Shown here: positions 18,732 through 29,522 of the stretch, one piece after another
Numbering within the stretch: the stretch's first letter is position 1
How the letters are laid out: every line of letters starts with the position of its first letter
Program-made: the position numbers and the translations under genes
Notes under the pieces: model-generated
What the model was told of the DNA's origin: nothing
Database searches by the model: none
Seen by the model: the letters and a program-made list of their open reading frames with translations, nothing else
Source: an uncultured Clostridia bacterium
GTDB taxonomy: Bacteria; Bacillota; Clostridia; Christensenellales; Aristaeellaceae
Length of the DNA stretch: 64,000 nt
Assembly (NCBI GenBank): GCA_946414315.1
Contig: CAMKNZ010000009.1
Coordinates: 1-64,000 of the forward strand
Direction of reading: 5' to 3'

Positions 18732-19511
18732 TCAGTCCTCCTGCGCGCTGCGGTCCAGCTTCTTGGTCGCCCACATGGCCGTGATGATGATCAGTGCCAT
18801 GATCAGGGAGATCGCGCTGCCGAAGTTCCAGTCGCCGGTCTGCTGGAAATAGATTTCGATCAGGTTGCCGATGAGCACATAGTTGCCGCCGCCCAGCATC
18901 TTCGGGATGACGAAGGAGGAAACGGCCGGCAGGAAAACCAGCGTGATGCCGGAGATGATGCCCGGCACGCTCAGGGGCAGGGTCACCTTCAGGAAGGATT
19001 TGACGTTGTTCGCGCCCAGGTCATGGGCAGCAACCAGCAGGTTCGGATCCAGCTTGGCAATGGAGGTGTGGATCTGGATGATCATAAAGGGCAGGAAGTC
19101 ATATACCATGCCGATGAACACCTTGAGCTCGCTGGAGAAGTCGAAATTCAGCAGGATGCCGCGCCAGGCGTAGGTCTTCAGCAGCATGTTGATCCACATG
19201 GGCAGGGTCATCAGCAGGGTCATCAGGGTCTGGGCCCTGTCCGACAGGTTTGCGATGAACAGCGCCGCCGGGTAGCCGATCAGCAGGCAGAAAACCGTGG
19301 TAAACAGCGCGATGCGCAGGCTGGTCAGCAGCACCTTGATAAAGTCCGGATCGGAAAAGAACCGGGAAAAGTTGTCCAGCGTGAACTGGAAGGTGAGGGT
19401 ATTATTGCCGGTGCGTGTTATGGCGTAGAGCAGGATCATAAACATCGGCGCGACGATGAAAATCCCGATCCAGAGGATATAGGGATAGCTCATCCGGAAG
19501 AAAGATTTCAT
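18732..19511 (-). CDS. potB: Spermidine/putrescine ABC transporter permease PotB
   Basis: A 259-residue permease with six predicted helices and an EAA-type loop ([20 protein letters not shown], near residues 159-178). It forms the membrane channel with PotC. Its start overlaps the potA stop by 4 nt (ATGA), which gives translational coupling to the ATPase. Confidence 0.93.
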   Translation of the reverse strand: MKSFFRMSYPYILWIGIFIVAPMFMILLYAITRTGNNTLTFQFTLDNFSRFFSDPDFIKVLLTSLRIALFTTVFCLLIGYPAALFIANLSDRAQTLMTLLMTLPMWINMLLKTYAWRGILLNFDFSSELKVFIGMVYDFLPFMIIQIHTSIAKLDPNLLVAAHDLGANNVKSFLKVTLPLSVPGIISGITLVFLPAVSSFVIPKMLGGGNYVLIGNLIEIYFQQTGDWNFGSAISLIMALIIITAMWATKKLDRSAQED

Positions 19512-21088
19512 ACGCTGCCTTCCTCCTTGTGCATCACGTGGATGTCATCCGGCCCGAAGAACAGGCCGACCTTGTCGCCCACTTCGTGGTGGGAGGTGGT
19601 TTCTACTTTGTATTCACGGCCCTGGGTGGCAAAGGTAATATCGTAGGAACCTTCCTTGATATCAGCGGGATCAAAGTCAAACTTGACGTCCGTGATATCG
19701 ATGGAGGAGTCATCCTGCAGGTTCCAGGCTTCGGCGCTGGCCCAGGTCTTCAGGTCTGTGGAGATGGCCATGGATTCCTGGATTTCGTCCGGGGTGATGA
19801 AGAAGTCCAGGGCGCTGATACCGATATTGTGGCGGGCGTCTTCCACGTATTCCGGATGGACGACGTAGACCTTGACGGTGACCTCGGTATGTTTATCTGT
19901 GCCGAAGGTGATGGAATAGACGCCGGGCCGGTTCTCAATATTATGGCTGACATGGGTCAGGGAGATGTCGCGGTTTTCTTCGTCCCAGGCCTGGGCGTTG
20001 GCGATGGAGATGAAGTCCTGGTCTGTCATCTCCTTGTTCTCCAGGTCGTCGGAGTCCACATAGAAGTCGTTGGCGGAGATCTTTTCGCCGGCCTGGTCGT
20101 TGACGATGTCGTGCTGAGTGACCACGTGCATCTTGACGGTCTTGCTGGTACCGGTTTTGGTCTCTACCATCATTTCATAGTGAACGCCCTTGAACAGTAC
20201 GCTCTTGACCTCGCCGCGCATGACGCCTTCCCGGGGTTTTACGACCTTGAAGTCTTCGGGACGGATGAGCACGTCCACCGGCTCGTTGGGCTTGAAGCCG
20301 AAGTCCACGCACTCGAAGTTTTTGTCATCGAAACGGACCTTGTAGTCCGACAGCATCACGCCGTCCATGATGTTGCTCTCGCCGATAAAGCGGGCGACGT
20401 AGGCATTGGCTGGCTCGTTGTAGATTTCCAGCGGGGTGCCGATCTGCTCGATCGCACCGGCATTCATGACCACGATCTTGTCGCTCATGGTCAGGGCTTC
20501 TTCCTGGTCGTGGGTTACGAAGATAAAGGTGATGCCGACCTCCTGCTGGATACGCTTGAGTTCGCGCTGCATTTCCTTGCGCAGTTTCAGATCCAGGGCG
20601 CCGAGGGGCTCGTCGAGCAGCAGGACGTTCGGCTCGTTCACCAGGGCGCGTGCGATGGCCACGCGCTGCTGCTGGCCGCCGGAAAGCTTGGTGACGTTGC
20701 GCTTTTCATAGCCTTCCAGGTTGACCAGGGAAAGCATACGGTTGACCTTCTGGGAAATGATATCATTGCCCAGCTTTTTGATGCGTAGGCCGAAAGCGAT
20801 GTTCTCGAAAACGTTCAGATGCGGGAACAGGGCATAGCGCTGGAACACGGTGTTGATTTCCCGCTTATAGGCGGGGACATTGTCGATACACTGGCCGTCA
20901 AAGATGACGGTGCCTTCGTCCTGCTCCAGAAAACCGCCGAGGATGCGCAGAAGGGTTGTTTTTCCGCAGCCGGAAGGACCCAGAAGCGTCACAAACTCAT
21001 TTTCATAAATGTTCAGATTGACACCCTTGAGGACAACCTGTCCGTCAAAACTTTTGACGATGTTCCTGAATTCGATCAGCTTGCGCAT
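19508..21088 (-). CDS. potA: Spermidine/putrescine ABC transporter ATPase PotA with Ig-like insertion
   Basis: With the ATG at 21088 (AGGAG about 10 nt upstream) the protein has 526 residues; PotA is normally about 350-380. Residues 1-235 are a standard ATPase: Walker [10 protein letters not shown] (37-45), Q-loop, signature LSGGQQQR (135-142), Walker B LLLDEP (156-161) and THDQEEA. The TOBE region starts at about 270, is broken after MMVET (310) and resumes at about [15 protein letters not shown] (493). Between them about 180 residues hold two repeated beta-sandwich-like units, each ending in PGVYSITF- or GSYDITF-type strands as in bacterial Ig-like (DUF5011-like) domains. It energises polyamine uptake. 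The inserted module is odd for a cytosolic subunit. Confidence 0.92.
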   Translation of the reverse strand: MRKLIEFRNIVKSFDGQVVLKGVNLNIYENEFVTLLGPSGCGKTTLLRILGGFLEQDEGTVIFDGQCIDNVPAYKREINTVFQRYALFPHLNVFENIAFGLRIKKLGNDIISQKVNRMLSLVNLEGYEKRNVTKLSGGQQQRVAIARALVNEPNVLLLDEPLGALDLKLRKEMQRELKRIQQEVGITFIFVTHDQEEALTMSDKIVVMNAGAIEQIGTPLEIYNEPANAYVARFIGESNIMDGVMLSDYKVRFDDKNFECVDFGFKPNEPVDVLIRPEDFKVVKPREGVMRGEVKSVLFKGVHYEMMVETKTGTSKTVKMHVVTQHDIVNDQAGEKISANDFYVDSDDLENKEMTDQDFISIANAQAWDEENRDISLTHVSHNIENRPGVYSITFGTDKHTEVTVKVYVVHPEYVEDARHNIGISALDFFITPDEIQESMAISTDLKTWASAEAWNLQDDSSIDITDVKFDFDPADIKEGSYDITFATQGREYKVETTSHHEVGDKVGLFFGPDDIHVMHKEEGSV

Positions 21089-21135
21089 TGGCTTCGTTCT
21101 CCTTACATCCGAGTCTACATAAAAATGCAATATAC

Positions 21136-21163
21136 ATCATACACGAAACAGGGAAATCTTCAA
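21136..21163 (-). promoter_or_regulatory. Promoter of the potABCD-trpS-Sel1 operon
   Basis: On the minus strand TTGAAG and TATGAT are separated by 16 nt, about 48 nt upstream of the potA ATG. Confidence 0.6.
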
Positions 21164-21237
21164 TAGATTGGAACAAGAAAATACAATAAAAGGGAACGCA
21201 TAACAGCGTCGATTTGCTTTTATTCGGAAACGTTGTA

Positions 21238-21246
21238 TGGTACAAT
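21238..21246 (+). promoter_or_regulatory. Extended -10 promoter of the 1178-residue secreted protein
   Basis: TGGTACAAT fits the extended -10 pattern TGnTATAAT. No good -35 is present at the correct distance. The gene starts at 21300. Confidence 0.5.
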
Positions 21247-21299
21247 GAAAAAAACGTTGAAACAAAACATTTCCGGCTGAACAATCAGGGGGTATCTTT

Positions 21300-24200
21300 A
21301 TGGAGAACAGGCATATGTTCCGGATCATTGCACTGATTGCGATGACAGTCCTGATGCTGTGCGCGGCTATCGCCGCATCCGCGATGGAAATCACGGTGAT
21401 CGAGCATCATTCCCCCTCGGAAGACCTGGTTGGTCCGGGGGAAGGGATCTCCTATGCGGATAACGGAAACGGATCCTTTAACGAAGTGATCCCGACGCCG
21501 GCGCCGGCGGATTACAGCAGCCTGTGGATCGGGGAGTACGTCCTGGCAGATGAACCGGATTCCACGCTGAGCATTACTCCCGGAGAAAACGGCAAACTTC
21601 ATATGTCTGCGTTCTTCCTGCGGATGACCGGCATCGAGGCAGAGATCATCCCGTATGACGAGCTGGGGATCCGGTTCGAGGATAACGACGGCGCTTATTA
21701 CGGCGGAATCCACCGGGAGAAGGACGGATCAATCCGGCTGGCTGTTTGCGGCGGCAGCGACCTGGGACCGGACAGCGCGATGCGCGAGTTCTTCCTGATG
21801 AATGATTTCTACTTTGTGAAGGAAGGACAGGAATGCAAAGCGGACCCCGGGGACAAACTGCGCAGGATGACCGGGGAAGGGCTGACAAACGCAGGGCGTG
21901 AAGGCGAAAAATACAAGGAAACAGATCGGTATCACATCAACGAAGAAGGTTCCATCGTGTTGTGGGAACATACGGAATATGACGAGGACGGATACCGGAC
22001 CATACAGCGTTCCGGCGACCATATGACCGTCGAAGAGTTTGACACGGAAAGACGCAAGACCAGGAGAACGGAATATGACTCCGGCGTGATCCGCAGCTCG
22101 GAAATCTATTCCTATAACGCTGACGGCAAGCAGACTTGTATGCACAAGATTGAATATGAAAGAGACGGACTGAAACACTCCTTCGATTATTTCGATTACG
22201 ACGCGGAAGGATGCCAGACGGCCACAAGGAAGTATAACAGCGAAGGCCGGGGTGGCATCTACGAAAAGTATGAATATTTTGACGACGGATCAAAAGTAAT
22301 CAGGTATTATACGATTTACGGAGCGGAAGCCGGGAAGCTGAACGGTGAGGCCTGGTTTGACGCCGGGGACCGGATGACCAGGTCGGTTGCCTACGTTGAC
22401 GGCGAGGTTTACACTTCGAATGAAACGGAATACACGCTGGACATGAACGGGAAGGTAATCCGGGAATCCTTTGTGAGAAGGAGCGGGGACGGAAAGGAAT
22501 ATCATACCGTCAGGGAAATGGAATATGACAAAAACGGCAGGCTGATCCGGCAGACAGAGAAAAGTCCTGAAATGGGAGTCAGCGCTGTAGGCGAATACTT
22601 CAGGAACAGCAAAGGCCAGACGATCTGCCAGTACAGCCTGAACGAGTACCTTGTCGGTGAGAATTCCAGCATTTCCGCTACGGATACGGAATATGAGTTT
22701 GATGCCTCAGACGTCAGGCAGCTGACCTCGCGGCATTACGAGTATTCATCAGCCTTATATGGCAGGCTCAGGCATCTCGATTACACCTACTATTATCTTT
22801 ACGAAGGGGACCAAGGCACGCGGCTCGGGATCAGCCCGCTGCCCATGCAAGGGAACGGTGAGATCCATTCCCTGATTCCGGACGATTTTATCTACGCACT
22901 CCGGGAGATGACCCGAGAGGACGTGACGATCACTTTCCATGCGCGGAAGGTAGGAGAATGCATCTACGATTCAGAAGACCAGTTTGAACTGGGCGGATAC
23001 ACCGGCGCCCTGCGATTTGTCTTTGAAAGCCGCGGGTCAAACCGGCTGCAGAGTGTCTGGTGGGTCTGCAGCGGAGATCCTGAAGCCGCCTACAGCCTGA
23101 AGAGCAAACTCGCGGGGGAAGGAGTCGAATGGAGCCAGTCAAGCGGATGGGACAAACCGGATGCGCTCGGGCTGACTGAAACGACCGGAACGATCGGCGA
23201 CAGCGGCGGCATCAGGCTGGTAAGCGGCTCCCGGGGAGGGCAGGCACTGGCCTATGTGACCTGCCATTATGTCTGGTACGAGCCGGAGGAAGGGCTGGCT
23301 ATGCCGTGGGAGCAAAACGGCAATCGCGCCTATCTTTCTGATACCGAATCAGAATACGGAACAGGGATAGCCGAAACACCGGCGGAGGAAAATCGGGAAG
23401 CGGATGTTAATGAACCCGAACCGGAATCTGAGCCGGAACCGGAGATCGCCGCTGAACCTGAACCGGAGGTCACAGCCGAGCCTGAAACTGATCCGGAGAT
23501 CACAGCCGAGCCTGAACCTGAACCGGAAACAGAGCAGGAATGGACGGACAATGCGGAATGGACCGGATACTGGATGAGCGGCGGCGACGAACAGGGCGAG
23601 ATGGTCACAACGGTTGATGAAAACGGAGCCCTGCGGATGAAGGCCATGTTCATGCGGACATTTGATATTGAAGCGGAACTGAAGCGGCAGGATAATACCC
23701 ACTGCACTTTTGAAACGGAATACGGCCACTACAGCGGCGTCGTGACCCGGATCAGTGACCGGGAACTGCATTTTGCGATTACCGGCGGTATGTCGATGGA
23801 GGACGACGAGAACGAATGGTATTATCTGTTCAAAGACAGGGACTATACGTTTGAACCTGCAGATTATGCCGACCTTTGGTACGAGGAGCCGGCGGACGGG
23901 CCGGAGGACGACAACGACTGGACAGGCAACTGGACAGCTCATGGGGAGGGAATGACCTCCGGGATCCGGATCATCCGGGGTGTGCAGGGGAACTTTATCA
24001 TACAGCTGACCTTCAGCAACGGTTATATGATTGCAGGTGAGCTGGAGCGGGTGGACAGCCGGAGAATGGATTTTGACGCGGAGGAATTTGGCGCTGTCCT
24101 GACGCTGAACCGGAAACACCGGACCATTCTGATGACTGACCTCGGATCCATGGACGAGGCTGCCAGCGAGGCCCTGGACGCATTCCACTATATCCTTGAG

Positions 24201-24836
24201 TTTGTACCGGAAGAAAACGGCACAGGGATCCAGCCCACCCGGGAAGAACCGGCGAAACAGCCGGATCCCGAACCGGCGCCTGCACAGCCGGAATTTTCCC
24301 TGATTCCGGAAGTGGAAGCGATCCCGATCAACGGAAAACCGGGATACGAATATATTCCGGTCAACCTGACGGATTCCACCAGCTATATTGTCGGCAAAGA
24401 TCCGGAAGCTTATATACCATTCCGCATGATCGACGGCGACGAGAAGACCTGTTACCAGTTCTCCACGAAAGAGTCGAAGCTGGGCGAGGCGTATGTGTAT
24501 TTCTTCTTTGAAACCTGCGGATCCTTCGATGAAATCTGGATCAAAAACGGGTTCTGGAAGAAATCGGACGGAAAGGACCAGTACCTTCGCAACAGCCGGG
24601 TGAAGACGATGACCGTTGAGTTCAGTTATCCGGACGGAGACGGGTACCGGGACGCTGTCTCCGTATCCCTGAAAGATGACAAGAAACGGAAAGACTGGAC
24701 CGTGATCAGCCTGGATCATAAAACACAGGTGCATGCGGTCCGCTTCCGGATCGACTCGATCTACCAGGGGACAAAATTCAAGAACGACGTATGTATCTCC
24801 GAGGTTATGTTCGTAAAGAGAACGGATCACGAATAA
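21300..24836 (+). CDS. Large secreted protein with YD-like repeats and C-terminal glycan-binding-like domain
   Basis: A 1178-residue exported protein. A signal peptide (cleavage near ASA-M29) is followed by an N-terminal module at about 70-180. A related module (SGYW/GEYV...IEAEL...FEDNDGxYYG pattern) recurs after the linker at about 750-850 and again near 870-960. Residues 195-480 are short YD/RHS-like repeats (EYDEDGYRTIQRSG, FDYDAEGCQTATRKYNSEGR). A Glu/Pro linker lies at about 695-745. The last 160 residues, with MIDGDEKTCYQF, DEIWIKNGFWK, LRNSRVKTM and NDVCISEVMF, match the NADase-type glycan-binding (discoidin-like) pattern. Substrate and function are unknown. Divergent from potA, with its own promoter. 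Confidence 0.75.
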   Translation: MENRHMFRIIALIAMTVLMLCAAIAASAMEITVIEHHSPSEDLVGPGEGISYADNGNGSFNEVIPTPAPADYSSLWIGEYVLADEPDSTLSITPGENGKLHMSAFFLRMTGIEAEIIPYDELGIRFEDNDGAYYGGIHREKDGSIRLAVCGGSDLGPDSAMREFFLMNDFYFVKEGQECKADPGDKLRRMTGEGLTNAGREGEKYKETDRYHINEEGSIVLWEHTEYDEDGYRTIQRSGDHMTVEEFDTERRKTRRTEYDSGVIRSSEIYSYNADGKQTCMHKIEYERDGLKHSFDYFDYDAEGCQTATRKYNSEGRGGIYEKYEYFDDGSKVIRYYTIYGAEAGKLNGEAWFDAGDRMTRSVAYVDGEVYTSNETEYTLDMNGKVIRESFVRRSGDGKEYHTVREMEYDKNGRLIRQTEKSPEMGVSAVGEYFRNSKGQTICQYSLNEYLVGENSSISATDTEYEFDASDVRQLTSRHYEYSSALYGRLRHLDYTYYYLYEGDQGTRLGISPLPMQGNGEIHSLIPDDFIYALREMTREDVTITFHARKVGECIYDSEDQFELGGYTGALRFVFESRGSNRLQSVWWVCSGDPEAAYSLKSKLAGEGVEWSQSSGWDKPDALGLTETTGTIGDSGGIRLVSGSRGGQALAYVTCHYVWYEPEEGLAMPWEQNGNRAYLSDTESEYGTGIAETPAEENREADVNEPEPESEPEPEIAAEPEPEVTAEPETDPEITAEPEPEPETEQEWTDNAEWTGYWMSGGDEQGEMVTTVDENGALRMKAMFMRTFDIEAELKRQDNTHCTFETEYGHYSGVVTRISDRELHFAITGGMSMEDDENEWYYLFKDRDYTFEPADYADLWYEEPADGPEDDNDWTGNWTAHGEGMTSGIRIIRGVQGNFIIQLTFSNGYMIAGELERVDSRRMDFDAEEFGAVLTLNRKHRTILMTDLGSMDEAASEALDAFHYILEFVPEENGTGIQPTREEPAKQPDPEPAPAQPEFSLIPEVEAIPINGKPGYEYIPVNLTDSTSYIVGKDPEAYIPFRMIDGDEKTCYQFSTKESKLGEAYVYFFFETCGSFDEIWIKNGFWKKSDGKDQYLRNSRVKTMTVEFSYPDGDGYRDAVSVSLKDDKKRKDWTVISLDHKTQVHAVRFRIDSIYQGTKFKNDVCISEVMFVKRTDHE

Positions 24837-24938
24837 GTGTTTTCTTCGGCGGCGGAATCTGGTATACTGATAAAAAAGAACCGGCGCTGAACGGCCGGAC
24901 ATATATAAGAAAAGAAAGAAACACAGGAGGGATTGACT

Positions 24939-26405
24939 ATGGCAAAAAAAGGAAAGCGCAAGATCGCCTTTGTCGGATCGGAATGTTATCCGTTTGTGAA
25001 GACAGGCGGCCTGGGCGACGTGATGTACGCACTGCCCCGGGCGCTGGTGAACGAAGGGTGCGAGGTACGGGTCATTCTTCCGCTGTACGCCTGCATTCCC
25101 CAGAAGTATAAAGACCAGCTGGAATACAAAGGCTCCTTCATGATGGACCAGACGCAGGAAGGCCGGACCTTCTTTGTTGGCATCATGGAGATGAAGATGG
25201 ACGGGGTAACCTATGACTTCGTCGAGAACCGGGAGTTCTTTGACTGGGGCAATCCCTATACAGGCCTGTGGGAAGACATCCCGAAGTACTGCTTCTTTTC
25301 CAAAGCCTCCCTGGCAATCCTGAACTACCTGAAGTGGGCGCCGGACGTGATCCATTGCCACGACTGGCAGGCGTCCCTGGTCCCGCTGTATAAGCGGACC
25401 AAGTTCTGGGATACACCGGTGGGCGCGGCAAAGACGGTCCTGACGATCCACAACCTCCGGTTCCAGGGCATATGCGGTATCCAGCACCTGAAGTACTGGA
25501 GCGGCCTGCGGGACGACCTGTTTGACTACCCGGTGCTGAAATGGAACGAAGATGAAGCCAACATGTTCAAAGGCGGCCTTGCCTTTGCAGATATGATCAC
25601 CACGGTCAGCGAGACCTACGCCCAGGAGATCCAGACCGGCGCCTTCGGCGAAGGGCTGGACGCGCATCTGCGCTACCACAGCCCGCGGCTGCACGGCATC
25701 GTGAACGGTATTGACGTGGGGCAGTGGGATCCGGCGGCAGATCAGCTGCTGGCCGCACAGTATAACGCCGACACCGCTGTTGAGCAGAAAAAGATCAACA
25801 AGGGTGCCCTGCAGGAGAAGCTCGGCCTGGACCAGGATGAACACAAGATGGTGATCGGCCTGGTCTCCCGCCTGACGGACCAGAAAGGCCTGGACCTGGT
25901 GGATGCGATCTTCCCGAAACTGATCGACGGCAATACGCAGGTGGTCGTCCTCGGAACCGGCGATCCGCGGTACGAGAACGCCTTCCGCTATTATGAAGGC
26001 GAATACAAAGGCAGCGTATGCGCCTATATCAGCTACAATGAAACCCTGGCGCACCTGATCTACGCAGGCGCGGACGCCTTCCTGGTGCCGAGCCTGTTTG
26101 AGCCCTGCGGCCTGACCCAGCTGATTGCGATGCGATACGGCACGATTCCGATTGTACGGGAGACCGGCGGACTGAAGGATACCGTGGCGCCGTTCCGCCG
26201 CGACCTGAACGACGGGAACGGATTCACCTTTGACAGGTATGACGCAGGCCTGCTGCTCGACGCGGTGAACAACGCCAAGACAGTGTATTTCACCGAGAGA
26301 TGGGCATGGGATGAGATGGTGAAGCGGAACGCGCTCAAGGACGTTTCATGGGACGGCAGCGCAGCGAAGTATCTGGAGCTGTATGACGAGCTGATCAAAG
26401 GATAA
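24939..26405 (+). CDS. glgA: Glycogen synthase (ADP-glucose type)
   Basis: A 488-residue GT5 glucosyltransferase that extends alpha-1,4-glucan from ADP-glucose. The N-terminal donor loop KTGGLGDV (about 18-25) is intact, and the C-terminal nucleotide-binding half has PSLFEPCGLTQLIAMRYGTI. The ATG at 24939 has AGGAGG 8 nt upstream and is preferred to the TTG at 24933. No other glycogen gene is nearby, so this copy stands alone beside rnz and uvrB. Confidence 0.95.
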   Translation: MAKKGKRKIAFVGSECYPFVKTGGLGDVMYALPRALVNEGCEVRVILPLYACIPQKYKDQLEYKGSFMMDQTQEGRTFFVGIMEMKMDGVTYDFVENREFFDWGNPYTGLWEDIPKYCFFSKASLAILNYLKWAPDVIHCHDWQASLVPLYKRTKFWDTPVGAAKTVLTIHNLRFQGICGIQHLKYWSGLRDDLFDYPVLKWNEDEANMFKGGLAFADMITTVSETYAQEIQTGAFGEGLDAHLRYHSPRLHGIVNGIDVGQWDPAADQLLAAQYNADTAVEQKKINKGALQEKLGLDQDEHKMVIGLVSRLTDQKGLDLVDAIFPKLIDGNTQVVVLGTGDPRYENAFRYYEGEYKGSVCAYISYNETLAHLIYAGADAFLVPSLFEPCGLTQLIAMRYGTIPIVRETGGLKDTVAPFRRDLNDGNGFTFDRYDAGLLLDAVNNAKTVYFTERWAWDEMVKRNALKDVSWDGSAAKYLELYDELIKG

Positions 26406-26429
26406 GGAATAAACCGGAGGTGAAGACAG

Positions 26430-27371
26430 ATGCTTGAGTTTTGTACGCTCGGGACAGGCGGAACGCTGCCGATCCCGGAGCGGGCGCTGTCTTCCCTCTA
26501 TGTCCGTGTAAACGGAAAGAGCATGCTGATCGACTGCGGCGAAGGCACACAGGTCGGGATCCGGAAACTGGGATGGGGATTCCGATGCATGGACGGTCTG
26601 CTTCTGACCCATTATCACGGAGACCACTGTACGGGACTGGCAGGGCTCCTGCTGAGCCTGGAGAAGGCGGGACGGGACGAACCGTTCCATATCTGGGGTC
26701 CGAGAGGCCTGAAACGGGTTGTGGAAGGGCTGTGCGTTATCGTACCGCCCCTTTCCTTTGCTGTGATGCTGCATGAGCTGCCGGCTGAAGGCGGCGAGCT
26801 GGAACTGATTGGCCTGAAGATTCGCGCTTTTCCGGTGGATCACGGGGGAATCCCGTGTTTCGGTTACCGGATGACGCTGGAGCGCGGCGCGGCTTTTGAT
26901 CCGGGAAAGGCAAAGGCGCTGGGCGTACCGGTGCAGGATTGGAAGCGCCTGCAACAGGGCGAAACGGTCAAAACAGGACAGCAAAAGATCCGCCCGGCAG
27001 ATGTGACCGGCAGGGAACGGAAAGGGATTACGCTGGTATTCTCCACGGATACACGGCCGTGCGAAACCCTGGAGAAATACTGCACTGACGCAGATCTGCT
27101 GATCCTCGAGGGAATGTACGGATCAGAGGAGAAAATGCCCCAGGCACTGAAAAACCACCATATGCTCTTTGAAGAAGCGGCGAAAACCGCCCGGAAAGCG
27201 GATGCCGGCGGCCTGTTGCTGACCCATTTCAGCACGAGCATGGAGGATCCGGAAGAATTCCTGCCTGCTGCCAGGGCGGTTTTCGAAAAGACCTGGATCG
27301 CGAAGGACGGAGAGACCGTCACAATGCGATATCCGGAAAAAGAGGAAAAAGCATGGACCAGTTTGTGCTGA
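26430..27371 (+). CDS. rnz: Ribonuclease Z
   Basis: A 313-residue metallo-beta-lactamase-fold tRNA 3'-endonuclease of the short RNase Z class. The two-zinc motif HYHGDH is at about 61-66, with later ligands in FPVDHGG, FSTDTRP and LLLTHFS. It removes the 3' trailer of tRNA precursors. GGAGGTGA precedes the ATG. The stop overlaps the uvrB start by 19 nt. Confidence 0.93.
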   Translation: MLEFCTLGTGGTLPIPERALSSLYVRVNGKSMLIDCGEGTQVGIRKLGWGFRCMDGLLLTHYHGDHCTGLAGLLLSLEKAGRDEPFHIWGPRGLKRVVEGLCVIVPPLSFAVMLHELPAEGGELELIGLKIRAFPVDHGGIPCFGYRMTLERGAAFDPGKAKALGVPVQDWKRLQQGETVKTGQQKIRPADVTGRERKGITLVFSTDTRPCETLEKYCTDADLLILEGMYGSEEKMPQALKNHHMLFEEAAKTARKADAGGLLLTHFSTSMEDPEEFLPAARAVFEKTWIAKDGETVTMRYPEKEEKAWTSLC

Positions 27372-29374
27372 AGGCGCCCTATGCGCCTTCAGGAGACCAG
27401 CCCCAGGCGATTGAAGCCCTTGCGGAAGGTGTGAAGCGGGGACTGAAGGATCAGATCCTGCTGGGTGTGACAGGCAGCGGAAAGACCTTTACCATGGCTT
27501 CCGTTATCGAAAAAGTGCAGAAACCCACGCTTGTCATTGCCCATAACAAGACGCTCGCTGCGCAGCTGTGCAGCGAGCTGAAAGCATTTTTCCCGGACAG
27601 CCGGGTGGAATACTTCGTCAGTTACTATGACTATTACCAGCCGGAAGCATATATCGCTTCCTCGGATACGTATATCGAAAAAGACGCGTCGATCAACGAT
27701 GAGATCGACCGCCTCCGCCATTCCGCCACGGCTGCGCTGAGAGAGCGGAAAGACGTAATCATTGTAGCCTCGGTCAGCTGCATCTATTCCATGGGTGATC
27801 CGAGCGAATATGAGGGGCAGATGATCTCACTGCGGCCGGGAATGACTTACAGCAGGACGAAACTGATCCGTGATCTGGTCGATATTCAGTATGAGCGCAA
27901 TGACATCGATTTTGACCGGGGGACCTTCCGAGTCCGGGGAGATACAATCGAGATCATACCTGCCGGTGAAAACCAGAAAGCGCTGAGGGTGGAACTGTTC
28001 GGAGACGAGATAGAGCGGATTTCCGTCATCGAAGCGGTGAGCGGTCATGCGCTGGCGACGCTGGAGCACGCGGCACTTTTTCCCGCAACCCATTATGCGA
28101 CAGATCCGGCGCATATGGAAGAACACATTGGCGAGATTGAGCGGGACCTGAAAAAACGCATCGAAGAATTTGAAAACGCCGGCAAACTGCTGGAAGCCCA
28201 GCGGATTGCCCAGCGGACCCGGTATGATATCGAGATGATGCGGGAGATTGGCTACTGCCAGGGAATTGAAAACTATTCCAGGTATTTCGACGGCCGGAAA
28301 CCCGGCGACGCACCCTATACGCTGCTGGATTATTTTACCGGGGATTTCCTGGTCATGATCGACGAGAGTCATGTGACTGTGCCCCAGATCCGGGCGATGT
28401 ACAACGGCGACCGGGCCCGGAAAAACACGCTGGTCGAATACGGTTTCCGCCTGCCCAGCGCCTATGATAACCGGCCGCTGCTCTTTGAGGAATTTGAAAA
28501 ACGGATCGGCCAGACGATCTTTGTATCCGCGACCCCGGGACCGTACGAACGGGAACGGGCGGGGCAGGTGGTGGAGCAGATCATCCGTCCGACAGGCCTG
28601 CTGGATCCGGAGGTGATCCTGCGGCCGGCTACGGGCCAGATCGACGATCTGGTCGGGGAGATCCGGAAAGTGACGGAAAAAGGCGAACGGGTCCTGGTGA
28701 CCACGCTGACCAAGCGGATGGCGGAGAGCCTGACGGACTACCTGAAGGAACTGGATATCAAAGTACGTTATCTGCACAGCGACATCCAGACGATTGAACG
28801 GATGGAACTGTTGCGGGACCTGCGGCTGGGTGAGTTTGACGTGCTGGTGGGTATCAACCTGCTGCGAGAAGGACTGGATCTGCCGGAGGTCGCACTGGTG
28901 GCGATTCTGGATGCGGATAAGGAAGGATTCCTGCGGAGCGAGACGTCGCTGGTGCAGACGATCGGCCGCGCTGCGCGGAATGTCGACGGGCGGGTGATCC
29001 TTTACGGGGATCAGCTGACGGAAAGCATGGCCCGGGCTGTGTCCGAGACAAACCGGAGACGCGCGATCCAGGAGGAATACAACCGCGTCAACGGGATCAC
29101 GCCGGAAAGTGTCCGCAACGCAATCAGAAGCGTGCTCGAAATTACACGCCGGGTGGAGGAAAGTGCCCCTGCCGCGTTGAATGAAGAAGAACGGGCCGCA
29201 CTGATGCGCCAGATTGAAGACGAGATGATCAGCGCGGCGAAGGAACTGGAATTCGAACGCGCCGCGAAGCTGCGCGACAGGCTGCTGGAGCTGCGGGGTG
29301 AAGCGCCGATGAAGGACGATACCCAGAGCCGGCGTCACAGACGAAGGGAGAGAACGAGAAAGAGTGAGCACTGA
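27353..29374 (+). CDS. uvrB: UvrABC system protein B
   Basis: A 673-residue UvrB of normal length. Walker A GVTGSGKT (about 38-45), the beta-hairpin damage-clamping region with [11 protein letters not shown], the helicase motif region [11 protein letters not shown], motif [11 protein letters not shown], and the C-terminal UVR/UvrC-binding motif ([20 protein letters not shown]) are all present. It loads onto lesions from UvrA and recruits UvrC. A very basic tail ([11 protein letters not shown]) ends the protein. It starts inside rnz; uvrA and uvrC are not in the window, and no LexA-type box is visible. Confidence 0.97.
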   Translation: MDQFVLKAPYAPSGDQPQAIEALAEGVKRGLKDQILLGVTGSGKTFTMASVIEKVQKPTLVIAHNKTLAAQLCSELKAFFPDSRVEYFVSYYDYYQPEAYIASSDTYIEKDASINDEIDRLRHSATAALRERKDVIIVASVSCIYSMGDPSEYEGQMISLRPGMTYSRTKLIRDLVDIQYERNDIDFDRGTFRVRGDTIEIIPAGENQKALRVELFGDEIERISVIEAVSGHALATLEHAALFPATHYATDPAHMEEHIGEIERDLKKRIEEFENAGKLLEAQRIAQRTRYDIEMMREIGYCQGIENYSRYFDGRKPGDAPYTLLDYFTGDFLVMIDESHVTVPQIRAMYNGDRARKNTLVEYGFRLPSAYDNRPLLFEEFEKRIGQTIFVSATPGPYERERAGQVVEQIIRPTGLLDPEVILRPATGQIDDLVGEIRKVTEKGERVLVTTLTKRMAESLTDYLKELDIKVRYLHSDIQTIERMELLRDLRLGEFDVLVGINLLREGLDLPEVALVAILDADKEGFLRSETSLVQTIGRAARNVDGRVILYGDQLTESMARAVSETNRRRAIQEEYNRVNGITPESVRNAIRSVLEITRRVEESAPAALNEEERAALMRQIEDEMISAAKELEFERAAKLRDRLLELRGEAPMKDDTQSRRHRRRERTRKSEH

Positions 29375-29522
29375 GCGTAAGAACCGCGGAAAGGGAAGAT
29401 GGCTGCTTCCGCTGCTGTTTGCACTGCCGTTTCTCGCTGCGATCGCGTTTGCAGTGATCCGCTTCGGTCCGCGTCTGCTTGAAATCATCAATGTTGCGAT
29501 CAAGGGGGCGGTGGTTTCATGA
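29364..29522 (+). CDS. Small single-pass membrane protein (52 residues)
   Basis: A GTG at 29364 inside the end of uvrB opens a 52-codon frame with a basic N-terminus ([11 protein letters not shown]) and one hydrophobic helix ([19 protein letters not shown]). Its TGA overlaps the next ATG by four bases (ATGA). The coupling at both ends (11-nt overlap with uvrB, 4-nt with the next gene) supports translation. It probably works with the four-helix protein downstream; the function is unknown. Confidence 0.6.
   Translation: MSTERKNRGKGRWLLPLLFALPFLAAIAFAVIRFGPRLLEIINVAIKGAVVS

Noticed and set aside
23349-26054. A 901-codon open frame on the minus strand across the 1178-residue gene and glgA
   Set aside because: It lies antisense to two well-supported genes, has no ribosome site, and its composition (many His, Arg, Val, Phe) is that of a reversed G+C-rich frame.
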